DNA from: Desulfuromonadaceae bacterium
GTDB lineage: Bacteria; Desulfobacterota; Desulfuromonadia; Geobacterales; Pseudopelobacteraceae
Assembly: GCA_028683855.1 (NCBI GenBank)
Contig: JAQUHA010000018.1
Coordinates: 1-64,000 of the forward strand
Length of the DNA: 64,000 nt
Direction: 5' to 3'
Of this stretch, positions 55,417 through 64,000 are shown one piece after another. A model generated the notes under the pieces. It worked only from the letters and a program-made list of their open reading frames with translations, was not told the DNA's origin and ran no database searches. Both the position numbers and the translations under genes were made by a program. The number at the start of each line of letters is the position of its first letter. Position 1 is the first letter of the stretch.

Positions 55417-56106
55417 ATGGTTCACCCCTTACTTTTTCTTGAATTTTTCCGCAAACTGCTTGCTCCGCTGCATCTACCCGCTGCCAGCGTTGATGCGATC
55501 TCATATACCTGGCTTATTCTACTCCTTCTTCTGGTAGTATCTCTGATGGCAACTTCAGCCTTGAAGTCGATTCCAACCGGGATGCAGAATTTCATGGAGT
55601 CGGTCATCGGTGGCATTGAAGTTATGATCGTTGACACAATGGGAGAAGAGGGTCGTTCATTCTTCCCACTTATTGCCACACTGGCTATATTTGTTCTTGT
55701 ATCAAACCTGATCGGCCTGATACCCGGCTTTTTTCCACCGACCGCCAATATAAACACAACGGCAGCCTGCGCAGTGATAGTATTCATCTCCACCCATGTG
55801 GTCGGAATTAAACACCACGGCCTAGGCTATATTAAACATTTCCTCGGACCAATCGCATGGCTTGCACCGGTAATGTTTTTCATCGAAGTCATCGGTCACC
55901 TGAGCCGTCCCGTTTCACTTACACTCCGTCTCTTTGGCAACATGAACGGTCACGAACTTGTCCTAATGATTTTCTTCGGACTGGCACCATTTCTTGTACC
56001 TCTCCCAATGATGCTGATGGGTGTTCTCGTTTCTTTTATTCAGGCTTTTGTATTCATGCTCCTCGCCATGATTTACATTCAGGGTTCTCTGGAACACGCA
56101 CACTAA
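55417..56106 (+). CDS. atpB: ATP synthase F0 subunit a
   Basis: Subunit a provides the ion half-channels of F0. The 229-residue protein has five or six helices and the essential Arg in [22 protein letters not shown], with the [20 protein letters not shown] segment. The Arg, Asn and His pattern is intact. It is followed by atpE; subunits b and delta are not adjacent. Confidence 0.96.
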   Translation: MVHPLLFLEFFRKLLAPLHLPAASVDAISYTWLILLLLLVVSLMATSALKSIPTGMQNFMESVIGGIEVMIVDTMGEEGRSFFPLIATLAIFVLVSNLIGLIPGFFPPTANINTTAACAVIVFISTHVVGIKHHGLGYIKHFLGPIAWLAPVMFFIEVIGHLSRPVSLTLRLFGNMNGHELVLMIFFGLAPFLVPLPMMLMGVLVSFIQAFVFMLLAMIYIQGSLEHAH

Positions 56107-56169
56107 TTAAATTAAAACCGATATACTCCTATACAGTTTAGGAGACAAAACCAAGTGGAGGTAGTAAAG

Positions 56170-56445
56170 ATGAGTTTTTTCACGATGTGCGTTCTTGCAG
56201 CAGGTATTGGTATGGCTCTTGGTACAGTAGGTACCGGCATTGGTCAGGGTCTCGCAGTTAAAAGCGCTGTTGAAGGCGTCTCCCGTAACCCGGGTGCTTC
56301 CGGCAAAATCCTGACCACCATGATGATTGGTCTGGCTATGATCGAGTCACTCGCAATTTATGCGCTGGTTGTCTGCCTGATCATCCTGTTCGCTAACCCT
56401 TACAAAGATATCGCTATCAAACTGGCTGAAACTGTAGCAAAGTAA
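56170..56445 (+). CDS. atpE: ATP synthase F0 subunit c
   Basis: The c subunit forms the rotor ring. The 91-residue protein is a two-helix hairpin with GTGIGQGLAVKSAVEGVSRNP at the loop and the ion-binding Glu59 in LAMIESLAIYALV. Gln26, Glu59, Ser60 and Tyr64 are residues associated with sodium sites, but Leu61 replaces the usual Thr/Ser, so the ion cannot be told from sequence. ATG 56170 follows GTGGAGGTAG; the GTG at 56155 lies in the ribosome site. A strong terminator follows. F1 genes are elsewhere. Confidence 0.96.
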   Translation: MSFFTMCVLAAGIGMALGTVGTGIGQGLAVKSAVEGVSRNPGASGKILTTMMIGLAMIESLAIYALVVCLIILFANPYKDIAIKLAETVAK

Positions 56446-56477
56446 TCACAAATTACGGCGTAACTTTTATTTAAAAA

Positions 56478-56508
56478 AGCGGCATCCATCCTGGATGCCG
56501 CTTTTGTT
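56478..56508 (+). terminator. Rho-independent terminator after atpE
   Basis: GCGGCATCC and GGATGCCGC form a 9-bp stem with a short loop followed by TTTTGTTTT. It ends the atpZIBE transcript and lies just ahead of panE. Confidence 0.9.
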
Positions 56509-56531
56509 TTATGCGGAGGTCTATTATCAAA

Positions 56532-57452
56532 ATGAAGATCGCTATTGTCGGGTCAGGAGCCTTGGGGCTTTATTACGGCGCTCTGCTTCAGCAGGGAGGC
56601 TCAGATGTTCACTTCCTGTTGAGACGTGACTATCAGGCTATAAAAAATAATGGTCTCAAGATATATTCTATCAATGGCGACTTTAAACTGCCAAATGTCC
56701 AAGGTTATAACAATTCAGAAGATATTGGCAAAGTTGACCTGATTCTGGTTGCCCTGAAAACTTTCTCAAACCACTCTTTAAAAGAGCTTATAACTCCGCT
56801 TCTATCTGATAAAACAGAAATTCTTACTCTCCAGAACGGTCTTGGCAATGAAGAAATGTTAGCGGATCTCTTTGGTGAAGAGCGGATTATCGGTGGGATA
56901 GCCTTTCTATGTTCAAACCGTGGCGCCCCTGGCGAGGTACATCATCTTGGAGCCGGTCGTATTACAATAGGCGAATATAAACCCTCCCAAAGCAAGCGAC
57001 TGGAGATAATTTCTTCCATTTTTAACTCTTGCAAAATTGATTGCCATACAACTAATGACCTTAAAAAGATTCGTTGGGAAAAACTTGTCTGGAATATTCC
57101 GTTTAACGGACTATCCGCCCTCCTGATGCAGAGCGTTGACTCACTCCTCTCTCTACATCATACCAGAAGTCTGATTCGTAAAATAATGCTGGAAGTTATA
57201 AAAGCAGCCAATGCACAGCAACTAACTGAAAACATTAAAGATGTGTATGCAGAAAAAATGCTTCTGTTTACCGATAATATGGGAGTTTACAAACCATCAA
57301 TGCAAATTGACAGAGAAGAGGGGAGACAGATAGAAACTGAAGCTATTTTCAGAAAGCCTCTTGAATTTGCCGAAACCACCGGAATTGAAATGCCTCTTGT
57401 TGAAATGCTGACTACACTCCTTGAACAGACGGAATTAGGCAGATTAAAATAG
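56532..57452 (+). CDS. panE: 2-dehydropantoate 2-reductase
   Basis: The enzyme reduces ketopantoate to pantoate with NADPH, in coenzyme A synthesis. The 306-residue protein has the Rossmann start MKIAIVGSGALGLYYGALL, the family block ILVALKTFSN, LTLQNGLGNEE and the C-terminal KPSMQIDREEGRQIETEAI. Lys and Glu of the active site are in KIRWEKLVWNIPFN and the EGRQ-E region. Start ATG 56532 is used; the ORF opens at 56511 inside the ribosome site. Confidence 0.9.
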   Translation: MKIAIVGSGALGLYYGALLQQGGSDVHFLLRRDYQAIKNNGLKIYSINGDFKLPNVQGYNNSEDIGKVDLILVALKTFSNHSLKELITPLLSDKTEILTLQNGLGNEEMLADLFGEERIIGGIAFLCSNRGAPGEVHHLGAGRITIGEYKPSQSKRLEIISSIFNSCKIDCHTTNDLKKIRWEKLVWNIPFNGLSALLMQSVDSLLSLHHTRSLIRKIMLEVIKAANAQQLTENIKDVYAEKMLLFTDNMGVYKPSMQIDREEGRQIETEAIFRKPLEFAETTGIEMPLVEMLTTLLEQTELGRLK

Positions 57453-57469
57453 AAAAGGAAATAATTTAA

Positions 57470-58072
57470 GTGACTTCACATACCCGCATCTATCTTGTAC
57501 GGCATGGGCAGGTTGTCGGATTTGACCAGCCTCGTTATAATGGTCAGACTGACGTTGCTCTTACTGATTATGGCATTTTCCAGTATCAACAGCTTAAAGA
57601 GAGATTGATATCCAAGCAAATATCAGCCTGCTATACCAGCGATCTGACACGCTGCGTAACCGGTGCTGCTATCATCAGCGATGCTTTAGGACTTAAGCCA
57701 GTCCAGCGTAGCGAATTACGCGAATTGAATATCGGAATATGGGAAGGAATGGCGTGGGATGAAATAAAATCCATCTACCCTGAAGGATGGCAAGCCAGAC
57801 TGGAGGACCTGGTTAACTACAGGGTTCCAAAAGGGGAAAGCCTGAATGACGTAGAAGCTCGCGTAATGCCTGTAATTAATGAAGTAGTTGAGAAACATTC
57901 GGGCAAAGAGGTGCTGATTGTAGCGCACGGCGGAGTTAACAGGATTGTACTTCTTAACGCAATAAATGCCCCTCTGGCTGGAATGTTCAACATAGAGCAG
58001 AGTTACGGCTGTCTGAACATCATCGATTACTACACAGATGGCAGGGCGACTGTAAAGCTTTTAAACGGGTAG
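57470..58072 (+). CDS. Histidine phosphatase family protein (CobC/GpmB-like)
   Basis: The 200-residue protein has the phosphohistidine motif YLVRHGQVVG, the second-Arg block YTSDLTRCVTGA, the Glu in RSELRELNIGIWEGM and the late His in LIVAHGGVNRIVLL. It may be alpha-ribazole phosphatase (cobalamin synthesis) or another small-molecule phosphatase; the motifs do not decide. GTG start 57470. It follows panE by 17 bases. Confidence 0.85.
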   Translation: MTSHTRIYLVRHGQVVGFDQPRYNGQTDVALTDYGIFQYQQLKERLISKQISACYTSDLTRCVTGAAIISDALGLKPVQRSELRELNIGIWEGMAWDEIKSIYPEGWQARLEDLVNYRVPKGESLNDVEARVMPVINEVVEKHSGKEVLIVAHGGVNRIVLLNAINAPLAGMFNIEQSYGCLNIIDYYTDGRATVKLLNG

Positions 58073-58084
58073 CATTTTCATTGC

Positions 58085-58792
58085 CTACTTAATGAAAAAC
58101 CCGATTGCTCTTGTTACGATATCAAAAAGGTCAGGATCAGACTTTCTCAAATCACCGCCAAAGAGCCCATAACCGGACTCCTCCGTAAATGTTGTGTCGT
58201 ATCTTGACTGCGCCTGCAGCTTGCGGTTCTGCCGTTCAAGTTCACGCATCTCGATTTTGCCCTGTTCATCATCCCTTTGCTGCTGCAGAAGTTTACCCCC
58301 CGCCTTCATCCAATCAAACAGACGCCTTAACTCGCCGCCATCAAGCCACACTCCATGTTCCCTGCAACGATCCACTATAACCCCGCTATTAGTTCCAAAG
58401 TTTACGCGATTCATAATTTTGGCGCAGACAGGGCATTTTATGTAGAAAGCACCCCTTTCGTCACGGTTTTCTATTTTCCTGATACAGTCAAGTTTATCCC
58501 TGTCAATGGAAAATACATTTGTGACCGTACCCTCCAAAAGGGCTTCAAGCTCGTTAGGATCGAAGAAAAGCCCAAGACATACCTCACACCGTTCAATATA
58601 AAACTTCTCTTGAGCAGTTAAATCAATTGTTGAAAGAGATATGCCGCAGCGGGGGCAGATGCGCTCCGACTCTGTTTTATTAGTCGTAAAGTAATGAATC
58701 CCTTTAAGATCTATATCGGTAAAACCGCCGCAGTAATCACACCTGTTTGAGCCATACGGCATAGGAGCTGAGCAGTTTGAGCAGTTAGCCAA
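58085..58792 (-). CDS. Multi-zinc-ribbon protein paired with an SPFH protein
   Basis: The 235-residue protein has several zinc ribbons: CSNCSAPMPYGSNRCDYCGG (residues 4-23), CPRCGIS with CEVCLGLFFDPNELEALL (TFIIB-type, about 45-85) and CPVCAKIMNR with C-REHGVWLDGGELRRL (about 120-155). The end is charged and helical. It is 48 bases downstream of an SPFH gene, a pair often seen together; the role is unknown. Confidence 0.85.
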   Translation of the reverse strand: MANCSNCSAPMPYGSNRCDYCGGFTDIDLKGIHYFTTNKTESERICPRCGISLSTIDLTAQEKFYIERCEVCLGLFFDPNELEALLEGTVTNVFSIDRDKLDCIRKIENRDERGAFYIKCPVCAKIMNRVNFGTNSGVIVDRCREHGVWLDGGELRRLFDWMKAGGKLLQQQRDDEQGKIEMRELERQNRKLQAQSRYDTTFTEESGYGLFGGDLRKSDPDLFDIVTRAIGFFIK

Positions 58793-58840
58793 AATTTTCC
58801 CTCATAAATAAAACATTATTATCGGTATGAAACTGCAAAT

Positions 58841-59944
58841 TCATGGCAGCGGAGGAGGCATTAGCTGCAGAAGTGATCTTAACTCATCAAAGCTTTCAGC
58901 CACTGCCCATGTTTCCATGCCCTGTTTCCATAAAAGGGACCCTGCTGTGATTCCCCCATCTTGAATCTTCATAGCTATATTTTTAAAATTGTACGGACCG
59001 CTCCTTGTAGAGTTATCTCCCACATAATACAGCGTTTCAGAGTTATTCCCCTGCAGAGGCGGCGGCAGGACTGCATCAGACTCACGAGAAGAAGCCATTA
59101 TATTTCCGAGCTGATTTGCCATGGCAAATCCCATTCCCATACCTACACCTGATGACGCATCCCCGCCCGGATTTTTTGCAGCGCTCTCAAGCGCCTGAGC
59201 TGCTTGAAATTTAACATAATTATCCAGATTACCAATAATTCCCATACTGCTCTTCTTATCAACTGCTTCTTCAACTTCAGCAGGGAGAGAAATGTTTTCA
59301 ATCAGTAGTTTTGTAACTTCAAGACCATATTCATGAAACTCCGACGCTATTTTCTTATTAAGAAGCGATGACAGTTCAGTGTAATTAGCTGAGAGGTCAA
59401 GTACTTGAATGCCACTCTCCCCAAGTAGATCTGAAAATCTGCTTACAACAAGATTCCTTAACTGCTCACTTATATCATCAACAGTAAAGTGTCCGGCGGT
59501 TCCGGCAATCTCTTTAATAAATCTTGCTGGATCACTTACTCTTACCACGTATGTACCAAACGACCGCAGTCGTACCGGACCAAATTCATTATCGCGCAGT
59601 ATTACCGGATTTTTTGTTCCCCACTTCAGATTAGTAAAATTACGGGTATTCACAAAATATACTTCAGCCTTAAAAGGGCTGTGAAAACCGTACTTCCACC
59701 CCATTAAAGTGGTAAGAACCGGAAGATTTTTGGTCGTAAGACTGAACTGCCCTGATGAAAACACGTCGGCTATATTCCCCCTATCCACAAAAACAGCCGA
59801 CTGAGACTGCCTCACAACGAGCTGCGCTCCGTACTTTATCTCATTATCGAATCGTGGAAATCGCCATACCATCGTATCGCTTGTATCATCCAGCCACTCG
59901 ATAATATCTAGCAGTTCCGCCGTAGCTTTTTCCCATAGCGTCAT
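58841..59944 (-). CDS. SPFH/Band-7 family protein with C-terminal GYF_2 domain
   Basis: The 367-residue protein has an SPFH (virion core protein-like, YdjI-type) domain at about 20-245 (QSAVFVDRGNIADVFSSGQFSLTTKNLPVL, PVRLRSFGTYVVRVSDPARF, LNKKIASEFHEYGLEV), a Gly/Ala linker and a GYF_2-like domain at about 305-360 (YYVGDNSTRSGPYNFKNIAMKIQDGGITAGSLLW, WAVAESF). SPFH proteins organise membrane or protein assemblies. It precedes the zinc-ribbon gene in one operon. Confidence 0.88.
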   Translation of the reverse strand: MTLWEKATAELLDIIEWLDDTSDTMVWRFPRFDNEIKYGAQLVVRQSQSAVFVDRGNIADVFSSGQFSLTTKNLPVLTTLMGWKYGFHSPFKAEVYFVNTRNFTNLKWGTKNPVILRDNEFGPVRLRSFGTYVVRVSDPARFIKEIAGTAGHFTVDDISEQLRNLVVSRFSDLLGESGIQVLDLSANYTELSSLLNKKIASEFHEYGLEVTKLLIENISLPAEVEEAVDKKSSMGIIGNLDNYVKFQAAQALESAAKNPGGDASSGVGMGMGFAMANQLGNIMASSRESDAVLPPPLQGNNSETLYYVGDNSTRSGPYNFKNIAMKIQDGGITAGSLLWKQGMETWAVAESFDELRSLLQLMPPPLP

Positions 59945-60085
59945 ATAAATACCCCCGACACGAGTTTTAATGTTAAAACGGGTTATATGATAACGAATAT
60001 TTTATTGATATCAAGCTGAATATAGCTTGTCACAGAGTGAAGATGGTTTTAAACTCCGATCCACCACTAAAAAGGATTTCTTGCG

Positions 60086-60409
60086 ATGAGATCACGAAGC
60101 CCCAGAACTGTTGTACTTCCAAATGCCGCTGAAGCTGCCGCTCTCGTGAAAAAAATGCGTGGAGAGATCGATGGAAATGAGAACTACCGCACTAAATCGC
60201 TTAAAATCTTTGGTCCGGTCTGTGCCAAGTGCGGTCGTGAGTTTGATCAGAGCAACCTCAAACTCCTGACCGTTCACCACAGGGATGGCAACCATCAAAA
60301 CAATCCTCCTGATGGATCGAACTGGGAGAATCTCTGCATACACTGCCACGACGACGAGCATTCCAGAGAAATATTGGGTGATTATTTATCAGCAGAGAAT
60401 ATAAAATAA
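60086..60409 (+). CDS. HNH nuclease of the YajD type
   Basis: The 107-residue protein has an HNH site: CAKCGREF, VHHRDGNHQNNPP and CIHCHDDEHSRE, with two CxxC pairs binding a structural zinc. It resembles the YajD family. The ATG at 60086 fits. It sits ahead of a CcsA/ResB-like pair, with its TAA (60407-60409) just before the next start at 60416. The role is unknown. Confidence 0.85.
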   Translation: MRSRSPRTVVLPNAAEAAALVKKMRGEIDGNENYRTKSLKIFGPVCAKCGREFDQSNLKLLTVHHRDGNHQNNPPDGSNWENLCIHCHDDEHSREILGDYLSAENIK

Positions 60410-60415
60410 TGATTG

Positions 60416-61147
60416 ATGCGACTCATGAGCCAGAGTAATAAGCTTCAAACCGGCAAGAGTAACACGGCTGTTTCATTGACCAGAACTATTCTGGCTGCCG
60501 GGCTTACAGTTGAACTTATCTACATATTCAAACGTGGTATATCCGCAGGTCGCGTTCCGCTGCTGGGACCGCATGACACCCTCATGTTTTTCTCAGCATC
60601 CATTATTCTCATGGCTCTCACAACCTCTTTCTCACCAACACTTGCCCGAAAAAACTGGTTCAATAACGCTACCGGAGTTTGTGCCGCTCTTTGTGCAGGC
60701 ATAGCTTTTATTTTTCCTGCCTCTTCTATGCAAATGCCTCAGATTCTCGACACTCTATGGTTTGAAGCGCACGTAGCTCTTGCCTTTTTCTCTTATGCCC
60801 TTTTTACTATCGGCGCAATTCTCTCCCTTGGCTATATTATAAAAAAAGAGAGAAGCCTGTTGGATATTCAGTTCAGGGTTGCATTAACAGGGTGGTCTTT
60901 TTTCTCCGCCTCAATGATTTCTGGGGGAATATGGGGGTATTATGCATGGGGGACTTACTGGTTATGGACTCCAAAAGAACTTTGGACTTCAATTTTATGG
61001 CTCTATTATTCACTCCTGCTTCATATCCGCTTTAAAGGGAGCAGAGGGGACACTCTATCCGCCTGGCTCGGTATTGCAGGTTTTATCATAATGCTGTTTA
61101 CTTATCTTGGAGTCAGCCTGCTAATGAAAAGTTCGCACAGCTTCTAA
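60416..61147 (+). CDS. Second CcsA-like cytochrome c assembly protein
   Basis: The 243-residue protein has about eight hydrophobic helices and a WWD-like motif, WGYYAWGTYWLWTPKELWTS, near residue 170, in place of the canonical WGxWWxWDPKE. The substitution of Asp by Thr in the centre is unusual. It is followed by a ResB-like protein 3 bases later. It may be a specialised haem-export/ligation system for a particular cytochrome. ATG 60425 is an alternative start. Confidence 0.85.
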   Translation: MRLMSQSNKLQTGKSNTAVSLTRTILAAGLTVELIYIFKRGISAGRVPLLGPHDTLMFFSASIILMALTTSFSPTLARKNWFNNATGVCAALCAGIAFIFPASSMQMPQILDTLWFEAHVALAFFSYALFTIGAILSLGYIIKKERSLLDIQFRVALTGWSFFSASMISGGIWGYYAWGTYWLWTPKELWTSILWLYYSLLLHIRFKGSRGDTLSAWLGIAGFIIMLFTYLGVSLLMKSSHSF

Positions 61148-61150
61148 ACC

Positions 61151-61876
61151 ATGAAAAAACTATGGAACCTGCTCATATCCATTAACTTCTGTATCTTTCT
61201 TATAGCCGTTGTCTGCATTGCCATGGCAACAGGCTCATTCCTATTAAAAGGTGAATATGCCAACGCCATAAACTCCATACCGCTCTATTTATGGCTTGCA
61301 AATGTTCCGCTTCAACACTCATGGTGGCTATGGCTGGCTATTTCAATGATTGCAATACTTGCGTTTGCAACATTAGCCTGCACCTTTGAAGCTATAAGAG
61401 AGCGACATAGAAACCAGAGTTTAGCCTCTCTGCTCGCACCGCAGTTAATTCATATCGGTTTTCTTCTGATAGCTGCAGCTCACCTGACAAGCTCCTTCGG
61501 TGGATCAAAACAGCAGATTGAGGTTATAGAAGGCTCGTTAGTACAACTCCCTAACAGTAGCTATTTCCGGGTTGCCGCTATCTCTGCAGTATTCTCTGAA
61601 AGAGGGATGCCGATCGGTTTCAGCAGCGAATTATTAACCGAGCCTGGCACATCAATGACTCGTACTGTCATAAGCCCAAATCAGCCCTGGTTTTCCGGCG
61701 ATTATGGAGTTTATATCAAGCAGGCTGTGACGTACCCTTACCCAAGAGCTCTACTGGAAATTCATCGAGAACCGGGAGCAGGATTGGCTCTGGTCGGAGC
61801 AGTTATTTTTACAATAGGGAATATATTGGTACTCTGGTTCAGATCGAAGAAATCTGAAATATCAGCTTCAAAGTGA
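61151..61876 (+). CDS. Short ResB-like protein
   Basis: The 241-residue membrane protein has helices near residues 8-30, 60-85, 95-115 and 210-230 and an extracytoplasmic domain (IEVIEGSLVQLPNSSYFRV, GDYGVYIKQAVTYPYPRALLEIHREPGAGLALVG) of ResB type, but about half the length of the other copy (458). It is 3 bases after the CcsA-like gene, and the pair mirrors the one at 31232-33465. Confidence 0.75.
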   Translation: MKKLWNLLISINFCIFLIAVVCIAMATGSFLLKGEYANAINSIPLYLWLANVPLQHSWWLWLAISMIAILAFATLACTFEAIRERHRNQSLASLLAPQLIHIGFLLIAAAHLTSSFGGSKQQIEVIEGSLVQLPNSSYFRVAAISAVFSERGMPIGFSSELLTEPGTSMTRTVISPNQPWFSGDYGVYIKQAVTYPYPRALLEIHREPGAGLALVGAVIFTIGNILVLWFRSKKSEISASK

Positions 61877-61936
61877 CTGTTGGAAGCATCGGCAACCCAT
61901 CGGATAGAAGATGCCGACTCTCGACTCTCTGCAGTT

Positions 61937-62275
61937 CTAAGCCTTCTTTACAAACTCCGATTTCAGCTGCATTGCACCGATACCGTCGATTTTGCAGTCG
62001 ATATTGTGATCACCGGAGACAAGTCGGATAATCCTGATTTTGGAACCGACCTTCACCACTGATGATGATCCCTTGATTTTCAAATCCTTGATAACAGTTA
62101 TGGAATCGCCCGCCTTAAGCTCGTTTCCAAAGGCATCCCTAACTACACTCTCTTCATCTGAGGTTTCCGCAGGAGCAATTACCCACTCATTAGCGCATTC
62201 AGGACAGATAAACATCTCTCCATCTTCGTACGTATACTCCGAACTGCATTTTGGACATTTTGGTAACTGGCTCAT
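61937..62275 (-). CDS. yjdM: YjdM/PhnA family zinc-ribbon protein
   Basis: The 112-residue protein has a zinc ribbon ([18 protein letters not shown]) followed by the family domain [25 protein letters not shown] and [29 protein letters not shown]. Once named PhnA for alkylphosphonate uptake, it has no proved role there. The length is typical. It is a single gene converging on the ResB-like gene. Confidence 0.92.
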   Translation of the reverse strand: MSQLPKCPKCSSEYTYEDGEMFICPECANEWVIAPAETSDEESVVRDAFGNELKAGDSITVIKDLKIKGSSSVVKVGSKIRIIRLVSGDHNIDCKIDGIGAMQLKSEFVKKA

Positions 62276-62456
62276 CAGGCATCCCTATTCGTAATTATAT
62301 TCATATCGGAGCAGCAGCCCCTATTCCGACTTACTTATAACCGACAAGCAGATAATTTTTATATAAAGTTGAGACATAGCCCCTTGAGTTGGGTTACTCC
62401 TCTTTTTTGCACCTATCTGTTTTCCATGCCCTTTCTGATTGCCGATATCCCTGTAC

Positions 62457-64000
62457 TCAAAATTTAATCTGCCTCAGAATCGCCTGGATATCGGGGTGGG
62501 AAGCTATCTCGCTCTGTTCGTCAAGAACAGCGGCAAGTATCTCTTCGGTGGTAAGTGGGTTTGCCATCACAACACGAAAGACCGTTATGGCACCCCCCTT
62601 GTAGCGACCGGGGGTGAGACGGGTGCGGGAGACAAATGTTCTTCCTGCCTCCCTCTGGCGTTTTTGCATCGCTTCTATGATTTTATCGAGCTGCTCATTG
62701 ATCTCCGTCACCTTAGCCGCCGTGGCTTCTGCAAGAATCTTCTGTATCCGTGCAGGAATATAGCGATAGGTAAGTATGTTAAGCTCCGGCTCGGAAACCA
62801 GCTCAAAATCGGGGTGAGCATTAATACGGCTGGCGAAGCGACGAGCGCGTTCAATCCCCTGATCGATGAGAATCTCATACCCCTTACGCCCGATAATTGA
62901 GAGACCCGCGTGCACCAGCATTGCCATACCGGGGCGCGACCCTTCGAGAGTGCGGCTCCCCAGATCACGCGAGCCGCGGCGGATGATGTAGGCAGCGTGG
63001 TGCTCGATGGAGGAGAGGGTAGCAGGATCCTTGAAGAGAACCATGCCGGCCCCCATCGGTACATATAGCTGTTTGTGAGCGTCGATGGTTACCGAGTCGG
63101 CACGCTCGACCCCTTTTAAAAGTCCACGGTGAGTGTCTGAAAATAGAGTCGGCCCCCCCCATGCTGCATCAACGTGAAAATGACAACCCAACTCTGCGGC
63201 AAAATCAGCCATAGCCTCCAACGGGTCTATATTCCCAGTCTCAGTGGTTCCGGCTATACCGATAAGGGTCAGCGGAAGAATCCCTTCACCCTTCAGTCGC
63301 CAACACTGTTCCCTCAGTTTCTTCATGTCTATACGGTTGTTTTCATCAGTCTCAACAGTTACGAGGTTGTCACGCCCGATTCCGAGGAGATCAACCGCTT
63401 TGCCGAGAGAATAGTGTCCCCTGCGGGAGACAAGAACAGCCAGCCCTTGGCAGTTCAGGTGCTGCATAGCTTTAACCAGTCCCACGCGAGAGATCCCCTT
63501 GAAATCACCGGAAGGTCCGCAGAGGCGGTTACGAGCAGCCCAGAGAGCGGTAAGGTTGGCGATGGTACCGCCGGAGCAGAACGCACCCAGGGAGTAGTTA
63601 CTGTTCTGAATCCACTGGCTGTAAAAATCGTCGCTGCGGCTGTAGATCAGGCGGTGCATCATCGCCAGCACCTGACGCTCCATCGGGGTAAAGGCGCGGG
63701 AGGTCTCCACTTTCACCAGGTTCTGGTTGAGTGCAGTCAGGATTCTTGAAAGCGGGAGCATGAAGTAGGGGAGTGCGGAGGTCATATGACCGATAAAACC
63801 GGGGGAGGCAGTGTGTACCGATTGTGAAACGAGTTTTTCTTTCAGAAATTCGGTGTAGTCAGAGACGTATGTGGGATCTTCCGGAATGCTTGATCGCGAG
63901 AAGTCCCCCTCGATTTCATCGAGATCCCGCTCCACAGCCACGATATGATCCTGCAAAAAACCCATCAGATCGTCGGAAATTGCCTGGTCCACGCGCCCGA
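62457..64000 (-). CDS. PLP-dependent decarboxylase, PanP-like (5' end outside window)
   Basis: The visible 511 or more residues are a group II PLP decarboxylase: HTASPGFIGHMTSALPYFMLPLS, SGGTIANLTALWAARN, HVDAAWGGPTLF and the PLP lysine in TIDAHKQLYVPMGAGMV. The sequence resembles the PanP-type aspartate 1-decarboxylases, which give beta-alanine for pantothenate; glutamate or tyrosine decarboxylase activity cannot be excluded. The frame runs off the right edge with no clear start; the GTG at 63992 is probably internal. panE lies 5 kb away. Confidence 0.85.
   Translation of the reverse strand, partial: GRVDQAISDDLMGFLQDHIVAVERDLDEIEGDFSRSSIPEDPTYVSDYTEFLKEKLVSQSVHTASPGFIGHMTSALPYFMLPLSRILTALNQNLVKVETSRAFTPMERQVLAMMHRLIYSRSDDFYSQWIQNSNYSLGAFCSGGTIANLTALWAARNRLCGPSGDFKGISRVGLVKAMQHLNCQGLAVLVSRRGHYSLGKAVDLLGIGRDNLVTVETDENNRIDMKKLREQCWRLKGEGILPLTLIGIAGTTETGNIDPLEAMADFAAELGCHFHVDAAWGGPTLFSDTHRGLLKGVERADSVTIDAHKQLYVPMGAGMVLFKDPATLSSIEHHAAYIIRRGSRDLGSRTLEGSRPGMAMLVHAGLSIIGRKGYEILIDQGIERARRFASRINAHPDFELVSEPELNILTYRYIPARIQKILAEATAAKVTEINEQLDKIIEAMQKRQREAGRTFVSRTRLTPGRYKGGAITVFRVVMANPLTTEEILAAVLDEQSEIASHPDIQAILRQIKF

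Noticed and set aside
1..64000. CRISPR array, rRNA or tRNA genes
   Set aside because: No direct-repeat series with spacers and no cloverleaf or rRNA segments were noticed on either strand by eye.

Overview
The window looks like chromosome of a Geobacter-like deltaproteobacterium (Desulfuromonadia). I infer this from the protein families and their order: a complete nuoA-N operon whose NuoF carries a ferredoxin-like tail, F0 ATP synthase genes (atpZ-atpI-atpB-atpE) without F1 genes beside them, a large chemosensory operon with cheD, ResB/CcsA (system II) cytochrome c maturation genes, and several PAS histidine kinases. No rRNA, tRNA or CRISPR array was seen. Nothing was searched against a database; family names rest on motifs read in the translations.

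Layout. 1-5064: the tail of an unknown gene and phoU, then a leftward block of mutL and zinc-ribbon protein/rsmE/prmA. 5595-16532: one long leftward chemosensory operon (STAS, cheA, cheW, mcp, cheR, cheD, cheB, PAS histidine kinase, single-domain receiver, stand-alone CheB esterase). 16755-24720: an accessory island. 24980-36572: a LuxR-type response regulator, a DUF445 membrane protein, a histidine kinase, a PBP1A-type penicillin-binding protein, then a rightward run of a secreted Cys-rich protein, resB, ccsA, a pabB/pabC fusion and a TolC-like protein. 36574-53208: hpt, prmC and the leftward nuo operon with all fourteen subunits. 53444-56445: hemL and the F0 genes. 56532-64000: panE, a histidine phosphatase, a zinc-ribbon/SPFH pair, an HNH nuclease, a second CcsA/ResB-like pair, yjdM and a PanP-like PLP decarboxylase cut by the window end.

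The main discovery is the island at 17104-24427, which reads as a chromosomal integron. An IntI-type tyrosine recombinase with the integron-specific patch and an extra N-terminal domain is transcribed away from a cassette array. The array contains four convincing attC sites with CAAC/GTTG outer boxes, unpaired spacers and inner stems with extrahelical bases, a long perfect inverted repeat next to the integrase, and two degenerate half-sites. Its cassettes encode unknown proteins, a PD-(D/E)XK-like nuclease, a TM2 protein, a possible EVE-like protein, a HigBA toxin-antitoxin pair and two independent DUF4160/DUF2442 pairs, one with a C-terminal helix-turn-helix. The two leftward pairs (HigBA and DUF4160/DUF2442-HTH) share one promoter layout: a perfect or near-perfect palindrome in the -35/-10 spacer and a -10 box so close to the ATG that the mRNA should be almost leaderless. 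IS3-family transposase fragments flank the island on both sides.

In the housekeeping regions, the NADH dehydrogenase and ATP synthase genes form the energy-conserving core, and two separate ResB/CcsA pairs suggest heavy use of c-type cytochromes. The chemosensory operon is unusual in ending with what looks like a second CheB split into a receiver protein and an esterase protein, next to a membrane sensor kinase.
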